From positions 620,001-684,000 of the forward strand of contig NZ_NOII01000001.1 of NCBI RefSeq assembly GCF_002245695.1: a stretch of 64,000 nucleotides of DNA. Direction: 5' to 3'. Shown one piece after another: positions 18,652-28,416 of the stretch. The translations under genes were made by a program, and so were the position numbers. The notes beneath the pieces were generated by a model, which worked only from the letters and a program-made list of their open reading frames with translations, searched no databases and was not told the DNA's origin. How positions within the stretch are numbered: the stretch's first letter is position 1; each line of letters starts with the position of its first letter. The stretch comes from Fictibacillus aquaticus (GTDB lineage: Bacteria; Bacillota; Bacilli; Bacillales; Fictibacillaceae).

Positions 18652-20123
18652 TTTTTAATTCCTCCGATTGCTTCCTTTGCGACTTCACGGTCATCAAAAG
18701 TAAGTACATCGCTTCCAATGATTTGATAGGTTTCATGCCCTTTGCCGGCGATCAGCAGGATATCATCCTTGCTTGCTTTACTCACGGCATATTCAATGGC
18801 TTCTTTTCTATCGGGAATTGTAACATAGCGGGCATCCGCATCCACGCCTTCTTCCATATCCTTCAGGATTGACATAGGATCCTCGCTTCTCGGATTATCA
18901 CTCGTAAAGACGGCTTCATCAGCCAGCTGCACTGCGATCCCTGCCATTATAGGCCGTTTCGTTTTATCTCTGTCTCCCCCGCACCCGACGATGGCTGTCA
19001 CCTTTCCCTTAGCAAACTCTTTAATCGTTCGAAGCACATTTTCAAGGCTGTCAGGCGTATGGGAATAATCGACGATCACAGTAAAATCCTGACCAGCATC
19101 GACCGTTTCAAACCTTCCTGGCACACCTGTCACTGCTTCAAGTGATTTCACGATCTGTTTGAGCGGAACTCCCGACAGAAAACATGCAGATGCAGCAGCA
19201 AGTGCATTGTACACAGAAAATTTCCCGATCAGGTTCAGGGTTACTTTGACGTTTTCATGGTTAGGAGCAATGAGCGTAAAGACTGTTCCTCTTGACGTGA
19301 TTTCAATGTCCTTTGCCATCATGTCGCTCGCTGTATCAATTCCGTATGTGAGGACCTGTGAAGAAGTTACACGTTTAAAGGCAGACGAAGCCGGATCATC
19401 ATTATTTAATACAGCCGCTTTTACCTCATCATTTTTATACACGTTCCCCATCTGCGAGAACAGCAGACTCTTTGCGTACAAGTATTCTTCCATATTGCGG
19501 TGATAATCAAGATGATCTTGCGTGAGATTCGTGAAAACAGCGATATTAAAATCGCAGCCTCTCACTCTTCCCTGATCAAGTGCATGAGAAGAAACCTCCA
19601 TTACCGCTGTCTTTACTCCTTCTTCCTTCATTTGGTGAAACGCTTTTTGCAGGAAGAGCGATTCCGGTGTCGTGTTCGCAACTTTATAGCTTTTTCCTTT
19701 AATTTTCATATCAATCGTGCCGATCAATCCAGCTGGAATTGAAGCATCACTAAGAATCTTCTCGATCAAATGCGAAGTCGTTGTTTTACCGTTTGTTCCG
19801 GTGATGCCGATCAAGTGCATGCTTTGTGTCGGATGCTCATAAAAAACATCAGACAAAATAGCCAACGCCCGTCTCGTATCGTTTACCATGATAACTGGCA
19901 GTCCGGCGCTGTCGACTTCTTTCTCAGCCAAAATAGCGGCTGCTCCGTTTTCAGCAGCCTGCCTGGCAAAGTCATGCCCGTCCATCGTAAAGCCTTCAAT
20001 ACAGACGAATAAGCTGTTTTTTTGAGGTTTTCTAGAGTCCATCTCGATCGTTTCAATGTTAGGATTTTCATCTTTATTAAGTGTGTAGTTCAATAGATTG
20101 CTTAAAAGTGCTTTTAGTTCCAT
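18648..20123 (-). CDS. murE: MurE, UDP-MurNAc-L-Ala-D-Glu:meso-DAP ligase
   Basis: 491 residues from the preferred ATG. P-loop [14 protein letters not shown], carbamylated-lysine region and the meso-diaminopimelate selectivity motif DNPRSEDP are present, so the cell wall uses mDAP. The frame is open 27 codons further upstream, but that extension runs through a terminator-like hairpin and has no ribosome site, whereas AGAAGG precedes ATG at 20123. It overlaps murF by four bases. Confidence 0.96.
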   Translation of the reverse strand: MELKALLSNLLNYTLNKDENPNIETIEMDSRKPQKNSLFVCIEGFTMDGHDFARQAAENGAAAILAEKEVDSAGLPVIMVNDTRRALAILSDVFYEHPTQSMHLIGITGTNGKTTTSHLIEKILSDASIPAGLIGTIDMKIKGKSYKVANTTPESLFLQKAFHQMKEEGVKTAVMEVSSHALDQGRVRGCDFNIAVFTNLTQDHLDYHRNMEEYLYAKSLLFSQMGNVYKNDEVKAAVLNNDDPASSAFKRVTSSQVLTYGIDTASDMMAKDIEITSRGTVFTLIAPNHENVKVTLNLIGKFSVYNALAAASACFLSGVPLKQIVKSLEAVTGVPGRFETVDAGQDFTVIVDYSHTPDSLENVLRTIKEFAKGKVTAIVGCGGDRDKTKRPIMAGIAVQLADEAVFTSDNPRSEDPMSILKDMEEGVDADARYVTIPDRKEAIEYAVSKASKDDILLIAGKGHETYQIIGSDVLTFDDREVAKEAIGGIKK

Positions 20124-20165
20124 CCAGAACAAACCTTCTTCCATTTTGTCATTTGAAACAAAATA

Positions 20166-20191
20166 AGCCAAGGCTTCTGCTGCGCTTGGCT
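20166..20191 (-). terminator. Hairpin between spoVD and murE
   Basis: On the minus strand AGCCAAG pairs with CTTGGCT around a 12-base loop and is followed by TATTTTGTTT, which looks like an intrinsic terminator. It lies just after spoVD and would limit read-through into murE. Confidence 0.6.
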
Positions 20192-20212
20192 GTATATTAT
20201 GCAACCTCTATT

Positions 20213-22147
20213 TTAATCTCCCGCACCTTTTTTGTCACCCAAAAATAGACGGATAGTCGTTCCGGCCTTAACTTTGGATCCGGCTTTAGGTGATTGTTCA
20301 ATAATATATGAACCTTCGCCATGGGATTTCACTTTAAGATTATAAAACATCTGCTTCAGATCTTTCGCCTTTTTACCTACAAGGGCTGGTACCTCAATAA
20401 GCGGCTCATCAAGCCACGTCAGTTCCTTTTCGATCTGATCCTTTCTCTTTGGCACTTCCATTGCACGCAAGGAATCATCGATAATATTCCTTACGATAGG
20501 TGCAGCCACAACTCCCCCGAACTGGAGCGTCCCCTTAGGATTGTCGATCGCCACATACACGACGATCTGCGGGTCGTCGGCCGGTGCCATCCCGATAAAC
20601 GATACAATATGGTTGTTTTTTAAATATACTCCGCCTTGGGCTTTTTGCGCGGTTCCTGTCTTTCCGCCAACACGATAGCCGTCTACGAAAGCATTCTTTC
20701 CAGTCCCCTGCGCGACAACACTTTCAAGTGCACGGCGGACTTCTTTAGACGTTTCCTCTGATATGACCCTGCGCTTGAGCTTCGGTGTCTGTCTGCTCAC
20801 TACTTTTCCCGTGATTGGATCAACAAGCTCTTTCGCAATATAAGGTTCGTACAGATACCCTCCGTTTACGGCCGCAGACACGGCTGCCACCTGCTGTATA
20901 GGAGTGACGGCAACCCCCTGTCCGAACGCTGTTGTTGCCTGCTCTAGCGGACCCACCCTATCAAGCGGGAACAATATTCCTTTTCCTTCACCTTGCAGGT
21001 CGATTCCCGTTTTTTCACCAAATCCGAACTGCTTAATGTAAGAGAACAGTTTTTCTTTCCCAAGCCTCTCACCGAGAAGGACAAAACCAGGGTTGCAAGA
21101 GTTTTGCACCCCTTCAAGGAAGGTCTGGCTTCCGTGCCCCCCTGCCTTCCAGCATTTAAGTTTCCTTCCCGCAACGCTTATAGAACCTGGATCATGAAAA
21201 TGGTCATTATCCAAATCCACTTTCCCCTCTTCAAGAGCAGCAGCTAGGGTAATAATCTTAAATGTTGAACCTGGTTCATATTGCGCCCACACCGGCAGGT
21301 TGCGGTTGTAAATTTCCGGTGCAGTTTTTTGATATTCTTCCGGGTTAAAATCAGGACGGCTGGACATCCCAAGTATTTCACCTGTATTTGGATTCATCGC
21401 GATGGCGATGGCACCATCTGGGTTATAAAGGGCGTCTGCATTGTCTAACTCCCTTTCAATAATCGTTTCTACTCGTGAATCAACCGTAAGCCTTAAATTA
21501 TATCCATCTTTAGGTTTTTCATACTTATCAGAAAGTGACGGCATTCTCCTGCCTCTCGCATCTGAAAAGAAAGACACATGCCCTCTCTCGCCGCTCAGCT
21601 CTTTATCGTAATAAAGTTCAAGTCCGGTGAGCCCTTGATTGTCAATTCCTGCAAACCCAAGGACATGAGACAAATAGGAGCCATTTGGATAATGGCGTTT
21701 GCTGTCTTCTGCTACAAAAACACCTGGCAGATCGAGGCTTCTCACTTCATTTGCTTTTTCATTGCTGATTTTCCGCCCGCCTGGATAAATTTTAACCATA
21801 GATTCTTTTTCAGTAATTTTTTTATATACATCTGTTTTTGAAATCCCTAAAACGGCTGCAAGATCCTCTGCCGTTTTATTAGGGTCAGCGACCTGCCGCG
21901 GTACAACATATACAGTCGGGGCGCTAATATTCACAGCAAGAGGCACATCGTTCCGGTCTGTGATTTTGCCCCGTTTCGGCTCAAACGGAATATTGCGGCT
22001 CCATGAATCCAGTGCTCTCCCAGTCAGCATATCACCAAGAACGAATTGAACATACCCTAATCTCACACTGATGATAAAAAAGAAAGACAACCCAAAAATC
22101 ATGGCAAAAATTAAACGCCTGCGTACAGTTACATTTGATACGCGCAC
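20213..22147 (-). CDS. spoVD: SpoVD, class B penicillin-binding protein for spore cortex
   Basis: 644 residues from GTG at 22147, which is eight bases after AGGGAGG and gives the family N-terminus RVSNVTVRRRL; the open frame extends 16 codons further without support. There is one membrane helix, a dimerisation domain, then the transpeptidase with SxxK (EPGSTFKI), SxN (NSCNPGF) and KTGT (GGKTGTAQ), and a single C-terminal PASTA domain (about 575-640). SpoVD crosslinks cortex peptidoglycan with SpoVE. Confidence 0.96.
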   Translation of the reverse strand: MRVSNVTVRRRLIFAMIFGLSFFFIISVRLGYVQFVLGDMLTGRALDSWSRNIPFEPKRGKITDRNDVPLAVNISAPTVYVVPRQVADPNKTAEDLAAVLGISKTDVYKKITEKESMVKIYPGGRKISNEKANEVRSLDLPGVFVAEDSKRHYPNGSYLSHVLGFAGIDNQGLTGLELYYDKELSGERGHVSFFSDARGRRMPSLSDKYEKPKDGYNLRLTVDSRVETIIERELDNADALYNPDGAIAIAMNPNTGEILGMSSRPDFNPEEYQKTAPEIYNRNLPVWAQYEPGSTFKIITLAAALEEGKVDLDNDHFHDPGSISVAGRKLKCWKAGGHGSQTFLEGVQNSCNPGFVLLGERLGKEKLFSYIKQFGFGEKTGIDLQGEGKGILFPLDRVGPLEQATTAFGQGVAVTPIQQVAAVSAAVNGGYLYEPYIAKELVDPITGKVVSRQTPKLKRRVISEETSKEVRRALESVVAQGTGKNAFVDGYRVGGKTGTAQKAQGGVYLKNNHIVSFIGMAPADDPQIVVYVAIDNPKGTLQFGGVVAAPIVRNIIDDSLRAMEVPKRKDQIEKELTWLDEPLIEVPALVGKKAKDLKQMFYNLKVKSHGEGSYIIEQSPKAGSKVKAGTTIRLFLGDKKGAGD

Positions 22148-22213
22148 ATACACAACCTCCCTCATATGGCTCGTAACAAATATATGCTTGTACACAGGCG
22201 CCTAGAACGCTTG

Positions 22214-24397
22214 TCAATCTGTAACTTTCTTGTCGTCTTCCTTGCTTTTCTCTTCAGCTTCAGCTGCAGCTCTGGCAGATTTCAGCTGTACAACGAGGAA
22301 GTCTCCTTTTTTAACAATGGAATCTTTCTTGATGTTCTGCTTGGCTGCAAAGCCGTTGCCTGTTACCGTTTCTTTAAGCGATAGCAGGCTGGACAGCCTT
22401 AGGATATCCATATAAGACCATCCAGTCAGATCAGGCATTTTAACCTTGCCTCCCGTATAAAGCAGCACTCTTTCGCCTTTCAGCAGTTTTGCTCCTTCAT
22501 AAGGTTCATGAGACTCTATTGTATTGCCATCTCCAAGAACGACCGGCTGGAAGCCTGAATTTTTCAGCCTCTCCGCAGCATCAGCCGCATTTTCACCCTT
22601 TAAGCTCAGCAGAGGGCTTCCATGCTCTTTTTTCGTCTTTTCACCAGGTGCGAGTTTAACATCCTCTGGGACGATGTTTAAATACTGAAGGCTGCTTTTC
22701 ATCACGCTCGTAAAAATGTTGGCTACTGGCGTGTAGCCCATTTCTGGATACTTGATGGAAGGTCTGTCAACAGCTACATACATGAGCAGCCTAGGATTAT
22801 CTTTCGGTGCCATACCCATAAAGGAAAAGATATTTTCTCCCCATCCATGGAGGTACTTGCCTGTTTTTTCATCAGTGACCTGAGCTGTTCCCGTTTTTCC
22901 TGCAACACTGTATCCTTCTATTGCATATGGGCGTCCTGTACCGTTCTTAACCACTTTTTCAAGGATGTCTCTCGTTTTCTTTGCAGTAGCTTCAGAGATA
23001 GGACGTCCGGCAATAAATGGCTCATGATCTTGGATCACCTTGCCTGTTTTCGGATCCTTTATCTCTTCTATCATGTACGGCCTCATCATCTTGCCGCCAT
23101 TAGCGACCGCTGTAGCGGCCTGTATCTGCTGTATTGGAGTGACCGTGGTACCTTGACCAAAAGCGGTTGTAACTTTTTCGATTTCGTAATTGTAAAGCAC
23201 TCTGCCGCTCGCCTCTTTAGGAAGATCGATTCCTGTCTCTTTGTCCAGTCCGAACTTGGACAAATACGTTCTCAGACGCTCATACCCAAGCTTTTCACGG
23301 GCCAATATGGAAAATGCGACATTGGAAGAGTTTTCAACACCCTGATCGAAGGTGATGGATCCCCAGCCATTTCGGTTGTGATCGTAGATCGGCCGCGTGA
23401 TTTTCGGCAGCTTATAAGATCCTGATTGGAAATAGGCGTTTCCGTTATAGACATTTTCTTCGATTGCTGCAGCCAGTGTGAAGATTTTCATTGTAGATCC
23501 CGGCTCGTATGCAGAAGAGATGGCGTAATTTGTATAATTCGTAATGTCCTTTTTGTTTGGGTTAAAAGACGGCCTCGAACTCATCGCCAGGATTTTGCCC
23601 GTTTTTGGGTCTGCTACTATGCCGACCATCCTTTTCGGCTTATATTTTTTGTCAGCTTGAGTCATTGCTTGATCTAAATAGAGCTGAATTTTTTCGTCTA
23701 GAGTTAAGTAAACTTCTTTTCCGTTTTTAGGCGGGACGATTTTTTCTTCCGAATCCGGAAGTTCATTGCTGTATCGGTCACCCATGAACGTAACATGGCC
23801 ATCCCTTTCACCTAGCTGTCTTTCCAAGCTCTTTTCAAGACCCATCAGACCGGCGCGCTTATTTTCATCATTTAGACCGGTAAATCCTAAAACATGAGAA
23901 GCAAAATCCTGGTTCGGATAATATCGCTTCGATCCTCTGTCAAAGCTGATGCCAGGTATCTTAAGCGCTTCAATCTTTTCTTTCTTGCTGTGAGAGATGT
24001 TTCGTCCAGCCGGGATTTCAACTTGAAATACATTCTCTTTTTCCAGCAGTTTCTCCAGCTTCTCTTCATCAGTGTCAAGGATTGGTGCCAGTTTTTCTGC
24101 TGCTTCTTTAGGATCCTTCACATGAACCGGATAATCCTTTTTAAGGATAGCGATTACGGTATAAGCAGGTATATCTTCTGCCAGCGGTTGCCCGCTGCGG
24201 TCATAGATGTTCCCTCTTTTTGCAGAAAGAGTATCACTTTTCAGCCATTTCTGTTCGCCATATTCAATTAGATTTACACCTTCAGCACTCTGAGTATACG
24301 TAACGTAAAAGAATTTTCCTGCCAGAATAGAAAAAAGCAAGATAAACGTATAAATCAGAAATCTTGCTCCGCTATTGATTCTTTTATTTTTTTTCAT
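22214..24397 (-). CDS. pbpB: PbpB (PBP2B), septal class B transpeptidase
   Basis: 727 residues. One membrane helix near the N-terminus (about 10-30), dimerisation domain, transpeptidase domain with SxxK (EPGSTMKI), SxN (NSSNVAF) and KTGT (AGKTGTAQVT), then two PASTA repeats at about 595-710 and a charged tail. PbpB builds division-septum peptidoglycan with FtsW. ATG at 24397 lies six bases after AAGGTG; a GTG three codons upstream is less likely. It is followed by spoVD. Confidence 0.97.
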   Translation of the reverse strand: MKKNKRINSGARFLIYTFILLFSILAGKFFYVTYTQSAEGVNLIEYGEQKWLKSDTLSAKRGNIYDRSGQPLAEDIPAYTVIAILKKDYPVHVKDPKEAAEKLAPILDTDEEKLEKLLEKENVFQVEIPAGRNISHSKKEKIEALKIPGISFDRGSKRYYPNQDFASHVLGFTGLNDENKRAGLMGLEKSLERQLGERDGHVTFMGDRYSNELPDSEEKIVPPKNGKEVYLTLDEKIQLYLDQAMTQADKKYKPKRMVGIVADPKTGKILAMSSRPSFNPNKKDITNYTNYAISSAYEPGSTMKIFTLAAAIEENVYNGNAYFQSGSYKLPKITRPIYDHNRNGWGSITFDQGVENSSNVAFSILAREKLGYERLRTYLSKFGLDKETGIDLPKEASGRVLYNYEIEKVTTAFGQGTTVTPIQQIQAATAVANGGKMMRPYMIEEIKDPKTGKVIQDHEPFIAGRPISEATAKKTRDILEKVVKNGTGRPYAIEGYSVAGKTGTAQVTDEKTGKYLHGWGENIFSFMGMAPKDNPRLLMYVAVDRPSIKYPEMGYTPVANIFTSVMKSSLQYLNIVPEDVKLAPGEKTKKEHGSPLLSLKGENAADAAERLKNSGFQPVVLGDGNTIESHEPYEGAKLLKGERVLLYTGGKVKMPDLTGWSYMDILRLSSLLSLKETVTGNGFAAKQNIKKDSIVKKGDFLVVQLKSARAAAEAEEKSKEDDKKVTD

Positions 24398-24417
24398 AGA
24401 ACACACCTTGCCGCGAG

Positions 24418-24783
24418 TTAATTCTGTACGACCTTAACATTTTTATCGTCTAGCTTGAAGCCTTGTTCTTTAGCGATTTTAAACATTCTTTCCGGTGCGC
24501 TCAGTTCTGTGACTTGAAGCTTAAAATCTTCTTTTTTCTTCGTTTCAAGCGAAATCGTCTGCTCAAGCTTTTGGTTGCTAAGAGAATTGCTGTAAATGGA
24601 AGCGTAATTAGCAATAATCCACACTGCTCCTGCTAGAAGGACCACCGCTGCAAACACCCAAAGGAACTTCTCTCCCTTTGTAACGCCTCTTGTTTGGATG
24701 GAAACTCCAATTTTCGGCTGTTTCGACGGCTGAGGCATCTGAACTTGTTTTTGTCTTTGCACTTGATAAGCTAAGTTGCTCAT
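24418..24783 (-). CDS. ftsL: FtsL, septum-site bitopic protein
   Basis: 121 residues: a basic, glutamine- and proline-rich cytosolic N-terminus (1-38), one membrane helix (about 39-60) and a short extracytoplasmic coiled coil with an FtsL/DivIC-type leucine pattern. FtsL joins DivIB and DivIC to activate septal synthesis. Sequence conservation is low in this family, and position between rsmH and pbpB supports the call. Confidence 0.92.
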   Translation of the reverse strand: MSNLAYQVQRQKQVQMPQPSKQPKIGVSIQTRGVTKGEKFLWVFAAVVLLAGAVWIIANYASIYSNSLSNQKLEQTISLETKKKEDFKLQVTELSAPERMFKIAKEQGFKLDDKNVKVVQN

Positions 24784-24796
24784 TTTCTTCTCCCCT

Positions 24797-25729
24797 TTAC
24801 TTTTGTTTTTCTGCTACTCTCAATTTTGCTGAACGCGACCGGCGGTTGTCATCAACTTCTTGGTCTGTCGGCAGTATAGGCTTTCTCGTAATCATCTTTA
24901 AAGTAGGTTTGTACTCTTCTGGTATGATTGGCAGCCCTGGAGGAAGTTCTGGTCCAGTGCTTTCCTTTTTCATGATAGTCTTGCATGCTCTGTCTTCGAG
25001 CGAATGAAAAGTGATGACCGCTATCCTGCCCCCTAAATTCAGAAGGCTGATGGAGTCCTTCAGCGCGTCTTCAAATGCGTTCAGCTCGTCGTTTACTGCG
25101 ATCCGGATCGCTTGGAACGTCCTTTTGGCAGGGTGGCCGCCTTTCCGCCTTGCTGGTGCTGGTATCGCTTCTTTAATGATTTCAACTAGCTCGCCGGTGG
25201 TTTCAATCGGTTTCTTAGCTCTGTGTGCCTCGATCTTGCGGGCAATTTGCTTTGAAAACTTTTCTTCGCCATAACGCCAGAAAATTTTCATCATTTCCTC
25301 AAATGGCCATTCGTTTACGACCTCGTGAGCAGTAAGCGGTGCTGTTTGGTCCATCCTCATATCAAGAGGCGCGTCCTGCTGATAGCTAAAGCCTCTTTCC
25401 GCTTCATCTAGCTGCGGTGAGGAAACACCAAGATCAAACAGAACCCCGTCAACCTCTGTTACTCCATGGTGTAACAGCTCTTCTTTTATGTACCTGAAAT
25501 TACTGCGGATGATGGTATACTTGCCTTCATACTCCTTCAGCATTTTCTTGGCGTTTTCAATAGCTTTATCATCCTGGTCAAAAGCGTATAAATGCCCTGT
25601 TGTCAATCTAGACAAGATTAGCGCGGTATGCCCTGCGCCTCCAAGTGTACAATCTACATATATGCCGTCAGGCTTCACGTTCAGTGCGTCAACAGATTCT
25701 TCTAATAATACCGTTATATGGTCAAACAA
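24797..25729 (-). CDS. rsmH: RsmH (MraW), 16S rRNA m4C1402 methyltransferase
   Basis: 310 residues. SAM-binding motif [14 protein letters not shown], the [20 protein letters not shown] signature and the C-terminal [13 protein letters not shown] are intact. It methylates N4 of C1402 in 16S rRNA. It follows mraZ by 33 bases at the head of the dcw cluster, its usual place. Confidence 0.98.
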   Translation of the reverse strand: MFDHITVLLEESVDALNVKPDGIYVDCTLGGAGHTALILSRLTTGHLYAFDQDDKAIENAKKMLKEYEGKYTIIRSNFRYIKEELLHHGVTEVDGVLFDLGVSSPQLDEAERGFSYQQDAPLDMRMDQTAPLTAHEVVNEWPFEEMMKIFWRYGEEKFSKQIARKIEAHRAKKPIETTGELVEIIKEAIPAPARRKGGHPAKRTFQAIRIAVNDELNAFEDALKDSISLLNLGGRIAVITFHSLEDRACKTIMKKESTGPELPPGLPIIPEEYKPTLKMITRKPILPTDQEVDDNRRSRSAKLRVAEKQK

Positions 25730-25762
25730 TTACAAAATCCTTTCTTCAGTGAGACTGGTAAC

Positions 25763-26194
25763 TTAAAGATCAAAATCGAGAAGGCTTTCTGCAATCTCTC
25801 CGAAAGACTGCTCTGAATTTGAGAAATAATCCTCCCATTTCGATTTGCTCCAAATCTCTATTCTATTCGACACGCCGATAACTACGCAATCTTTTTCGAG
25901 TTTTGCATAATCTCTAAGCGGGGGAGCTATGTTTACTCTCCCCTGTTTGTCCAGCTGGCATTCGGTTGCGCCTGAAAAGAAAAATCGGGTAAAAGCCCGT
26001 GCATCTTTCTTTGTAAAAGGAAGGCTCTTAAGCTTTTGTTCAATGACTTTCCATTCATCCATGGGATAGACAAACACACACTCATCCAGTCCTCTTGTCA
26101 AAATAAAAGTGGAACCGAGCTCTTCTCTGAATTTAGCGGGGATAATCATACGTCCTTTTTCATCGATGTTATGCTGATGCTCGCCCATGAACAT
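25763..26194 (-). CDS. mraZ: MraZ, transcription regulator of the dcw cluster
   Basis: 143 residues made of two AbrB/MraZ-type repeats with DxxxR motifs ([19 protein letters not shown] and [19 protein letters not shown]). MraZ forms a ring oligomer that binds short direct repeats upstream of its own gene. Three 10-bp tandem repeats of that kind lie at 26221-26250. It is the first gene of the dcw cluster. Confidence 0.97.
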   Translation of the reverse strand: MFMGEHQHNIDEKGRMIIPAKFREELGSTFILTRGLDECVFVYPMDEWKVIEQKLKSLPFTKKDARAFTRFFFSGATECQLDKQGRVNIAPPLRDYAKLEKDCVVIGVSNRIEIWSKSKWEDYFSNSEQSFGEIAESLLDFDL

Positions 26195-26210
26195 ATGATT
26201 CCACCACCTT

Positions 26211-26250
26211 CTCCCCTAAATCTACCACATCACTCCACTTTCCTCCACTT
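26211..26250 (-). promoter_or_regulatory. Tandem 10-bp repeats upstream of mraZ (likely MraZ operator)
   Basis: Reading the minus strand, AAGTGGAGGA, AAGTGGAGTG and ATGTGGTAGA occur head to tail at 26250-26221 with exact 10-base period, followed by a degenerate TTTAGGGGAG (26220-26211). GTGG is shared by the first three. MraZ operators in other bacteria are three or four short repeats with one-turn spacing, so this probably mediates autoregulation of the cluster. Confidence 0.65.
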
Positions 26251-26277
26251 AAAATTAATATTCGTGTGAAATAAAAA

Positions 26278-26302
26278 AAATCCTTCTGTCATCAGAAGGA
26301 TT
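26278..26302 (-). terminator. Terminator of bshC
   Basis: AATCCTTCTG pairs with CAGAAGGATT around TCAT, flanked by A-rich sequence on the left, which reads as a U-run on the minus strand. It separates bshC from the mraZ promoter region. Confidence 0.85.
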
Positions 26303-26314
26303 TCTAAAAAAATA

Positions 26315-27946
26315 TTAAGAATGAAGGGTGATTATTTTATGAACCCCGTTGAAGGCTGGCTCACTTTTTAATAGGAGTGACGGAAAATCACTGCCATAGC
26401 GGTTCATCATCTCGTAAAGTGAAAGCACACGCTCTTGGAGCCTTCCGTCCGGCTTCAGCAGCAGCTCAAGCTCATTTGCTTCAGCCAGAGGCAGCTTCAC
26501 TTTCTTTCTCAGCCTGTGCTCCATCTTGTTTTCCAAATACTTTAATTCCCTTAGAATTCTTTCCTTATTGTAAATCCCGAGCCGCTCAAGGTCTCCATTA
26601 ATGCTCAATGCAAGATCGGTGAGATTTGCATGAGCTTCCATGATCTGTTTTGTTGCATCATTAATGATCGCATCAAAATGTTCAGGTTTATTATTGTTTG
26701 CAAGTTCCACCCGGACAGTATCCAGCCCATTGAGCAAAGCATTCTCAAGGCTTATTCCCCACTCGCTCAGCAAATCTTCTGCTTTTTGATCAATGACGGT
26801 GAAAGACAGCCTTGGAACGACCGGCGGCATCTTTCGTCCGAATAAATGAAACACCTTTTTTAGCGAAGCCCAATATGCGATTTCTCCAGGACCTGCTATA
26901 AAAGATAAAACAGGAAGTATCCATTCCTGCATGAGCGGTCTCGTCACAACGTTATTACTCAGTTTTTCAGGAGATCCTTCAGCGAGCTCCTTGAACTCAT
27001 GCGTATTAAAGGAAATTTCTCCGTCTTTAGAACTGAAATCACCTTCACCATTGCGATAAAGAAGTGTCCTTTTATCTTTTTCGTAATAAAAAAGATGTGT
27101 GTTTCCTTGCTGTGCTTCAATTGGAGCTGCATATCCTCTAGATGCGAGTTCTTCTATTCCGTCAGTGAACGCCTTATCAATCGCAGCATTTTTTTCTGCG
27201 ATCAACGCTAAGTAGGACGGCTGGATCTTTTTAAAATCAGGATCACCCGAGTCAAGCAAGATCAATCCTTCTGCTGCAAAAAGCCGGCTAAGGCTGAAAG
27301 CAAAGAAGTCAACCAGCGTCGTGCTTTTTGCAGCATCCTCCCTGACAGAATTCAGAAGCTTCTTCGTATATGGAGTTTCTCCAAACGAGCGGAAAATTTC
27401 CACGATCAGTTTATCCACTTCAGCAAGGTCAAGTTTAAAGCTGCTTGCCGGACTTTGAGAAGTGCTGGTATGCCGCAATGGTTTTTTCTTCAGCACACCA
27501 TTTTCCCGCACAAACACATGATTTATTTCATCTAGATCATGATCTTCTCCCGCAATCCAGAAAACAGGGGCAACTGGAGTCCCCAGTTCTGCTTCAGCCT
27601 GGTTTGCGTAAAGAAGGATACTGACTGCTTTATATATAGTAAGAAGAGGGCCCGTCAAAAAGCCGGCCTGCTGGCCGCCAACTACTGCGAGACCATTAGG
27701 ATTTCTCAGTTTAGCTATCGATTCAGCTGTTTTTTCATTATAGTAAAACTTCTGGTTAAACCGCGTAAGATATGCAGTAAGCTGCTCCCTTGGAAACGCA
27801 TGCTGAAGAAGTTCGTTCTGTCTTCGCCTAAGCGCATCGCGGCTTTTATAGTCATAGTCAAAAAACGATACTGCAATTGGATTGTTCTCAAGATAATCAG
27901 CCGTAAAGAGCTGTTTTTCCGGAATCTTCAGTTCCTTGATTTTCAT
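26315..27946 (-). CDS. bshC: BshC, cysteine-adding enzyme of bacillithiol synthesis
   Basis: 543 residues, full length for BshC. The HUP-type N-terminal domain has GQQAGFLTGPLLTIYKA and FWIAGEDHDLDEINHV; the C-terminal half holds the coiled-coil dimerisation region. BshC joins cysteine to GlcN-malate in the last step of bacillithiol, the main low-molecular-weight thiol of Bacilli. Position directly upstream of mraZ matches B. subtilis (yllA). Confidence 0.96.
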   Translation of the reverse strand: MKIKELKIPEKQLFTADYLENNPIAVSFFDYDYKSRDALRRRQNELLQHAFPREQLTAYLTRFNQKFYYNEKTAESIAKLRNPNGLAVVGGQQAGFLTGPLLTIYKAVSILLYANQAEAELGTPVAPVFWIAGEDHDLDEINHVFVRENGVLKKKPLRHTSTSQSPASSFKLDLAEVDKLIVEIFRSFGETPYTKKLLNSVREDAAKSTTLVDFFAFSLSRLFAAEGLILLDSGDPDFKKIQPSYLALIAEKNAAIDKAFTDGIEELASRGYAAPIEAQQGNTHLFYYEKDKRTLLYRNGEGDFSSKDGEISFNTHEFKELAEGSPEKLSNNVVTRPLMQEWILPVLSFIAGPGEIAYWASLKKVFHLFGRKMPPVVPRLSFTVIDQKAEDLLSEWGISLENALLNGLDTVRVELANNNKPEHFDAIINDATKQIMEAHANLTDLALSINGDLERLGIYNKERILRELKYLENKMEHRLRKKVKLPLAEANELELLLKPDGRLQERVLSLYEMMNRYGSDFPSLLLKSEPAFNGVHKIITLHS

Positions 27947-28026
27947 TGCCGGGACTCCCTTTCTCTATGTAACCGTGCGATAAGAGTATAGCAGAGAACC
28001 AAGCCTGACTGAAACTAATCTGCTCC

Positions 28027-28410
28027 TTATGCCGATAGTATCCGGTCGTAAATGCCAAACACTATAAGTCCAGCGTAAGCGGCCGACATGAGTAAAAACT
28101 GAAGCCGCCAATTGATTTTCATCAGCTTTCCAAACGTGATCTCTTTTTCCAGCTTCCATAATACAACGCTCACTCCGATGCACCCGCTTAAAAAGATAAG
28201 CGCTAGCGCCCAATAAAACGGCTCGTTAAAAATCACTTCTGTCAGCCTGTGTACAGAAAAAAACAACGTGAATGTCGTCACGTCCCTTGCGATTACAGCT
28301 GATTTTCTAAGCTTTCTAGTTTGCCGCTTGAACGAAACATAAACTAGAAAATACATTAAAAAAGGTGCTGCAGCAAATATCCCGAGCACCCCGCCCGTAA
28401 ATGTGGCCAC
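28027..28410 (-). CDS. DUF3397 family membrane protein
   Basis: 127 residues with four probable membrane helices (about 5-24, 43-58, 65-85 and 103-122). It matches the small DUF3397 proteins commonly encoded between panE and bshC in Bacillaceae; the function is unknown. The start is GTG six bases after the panE stop, with GGAGGG inside the last panE codons, so it is probably coupled to panE. Confidence 0.8.
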   Translation of the reverse strand: MATFTGGVLGIFAAAPFLMYFLVYVSFKRQTRKLRKSAVIARDVTTFTLFFSVHRLTEVIFNEPFYWALALIFLSGCIGVSVVLWKLEKEITFGKLMKINWRLQFLLMSAAYAGLIVFGIYDRILSA

Positions 28411-28416
28411 CTAGTT

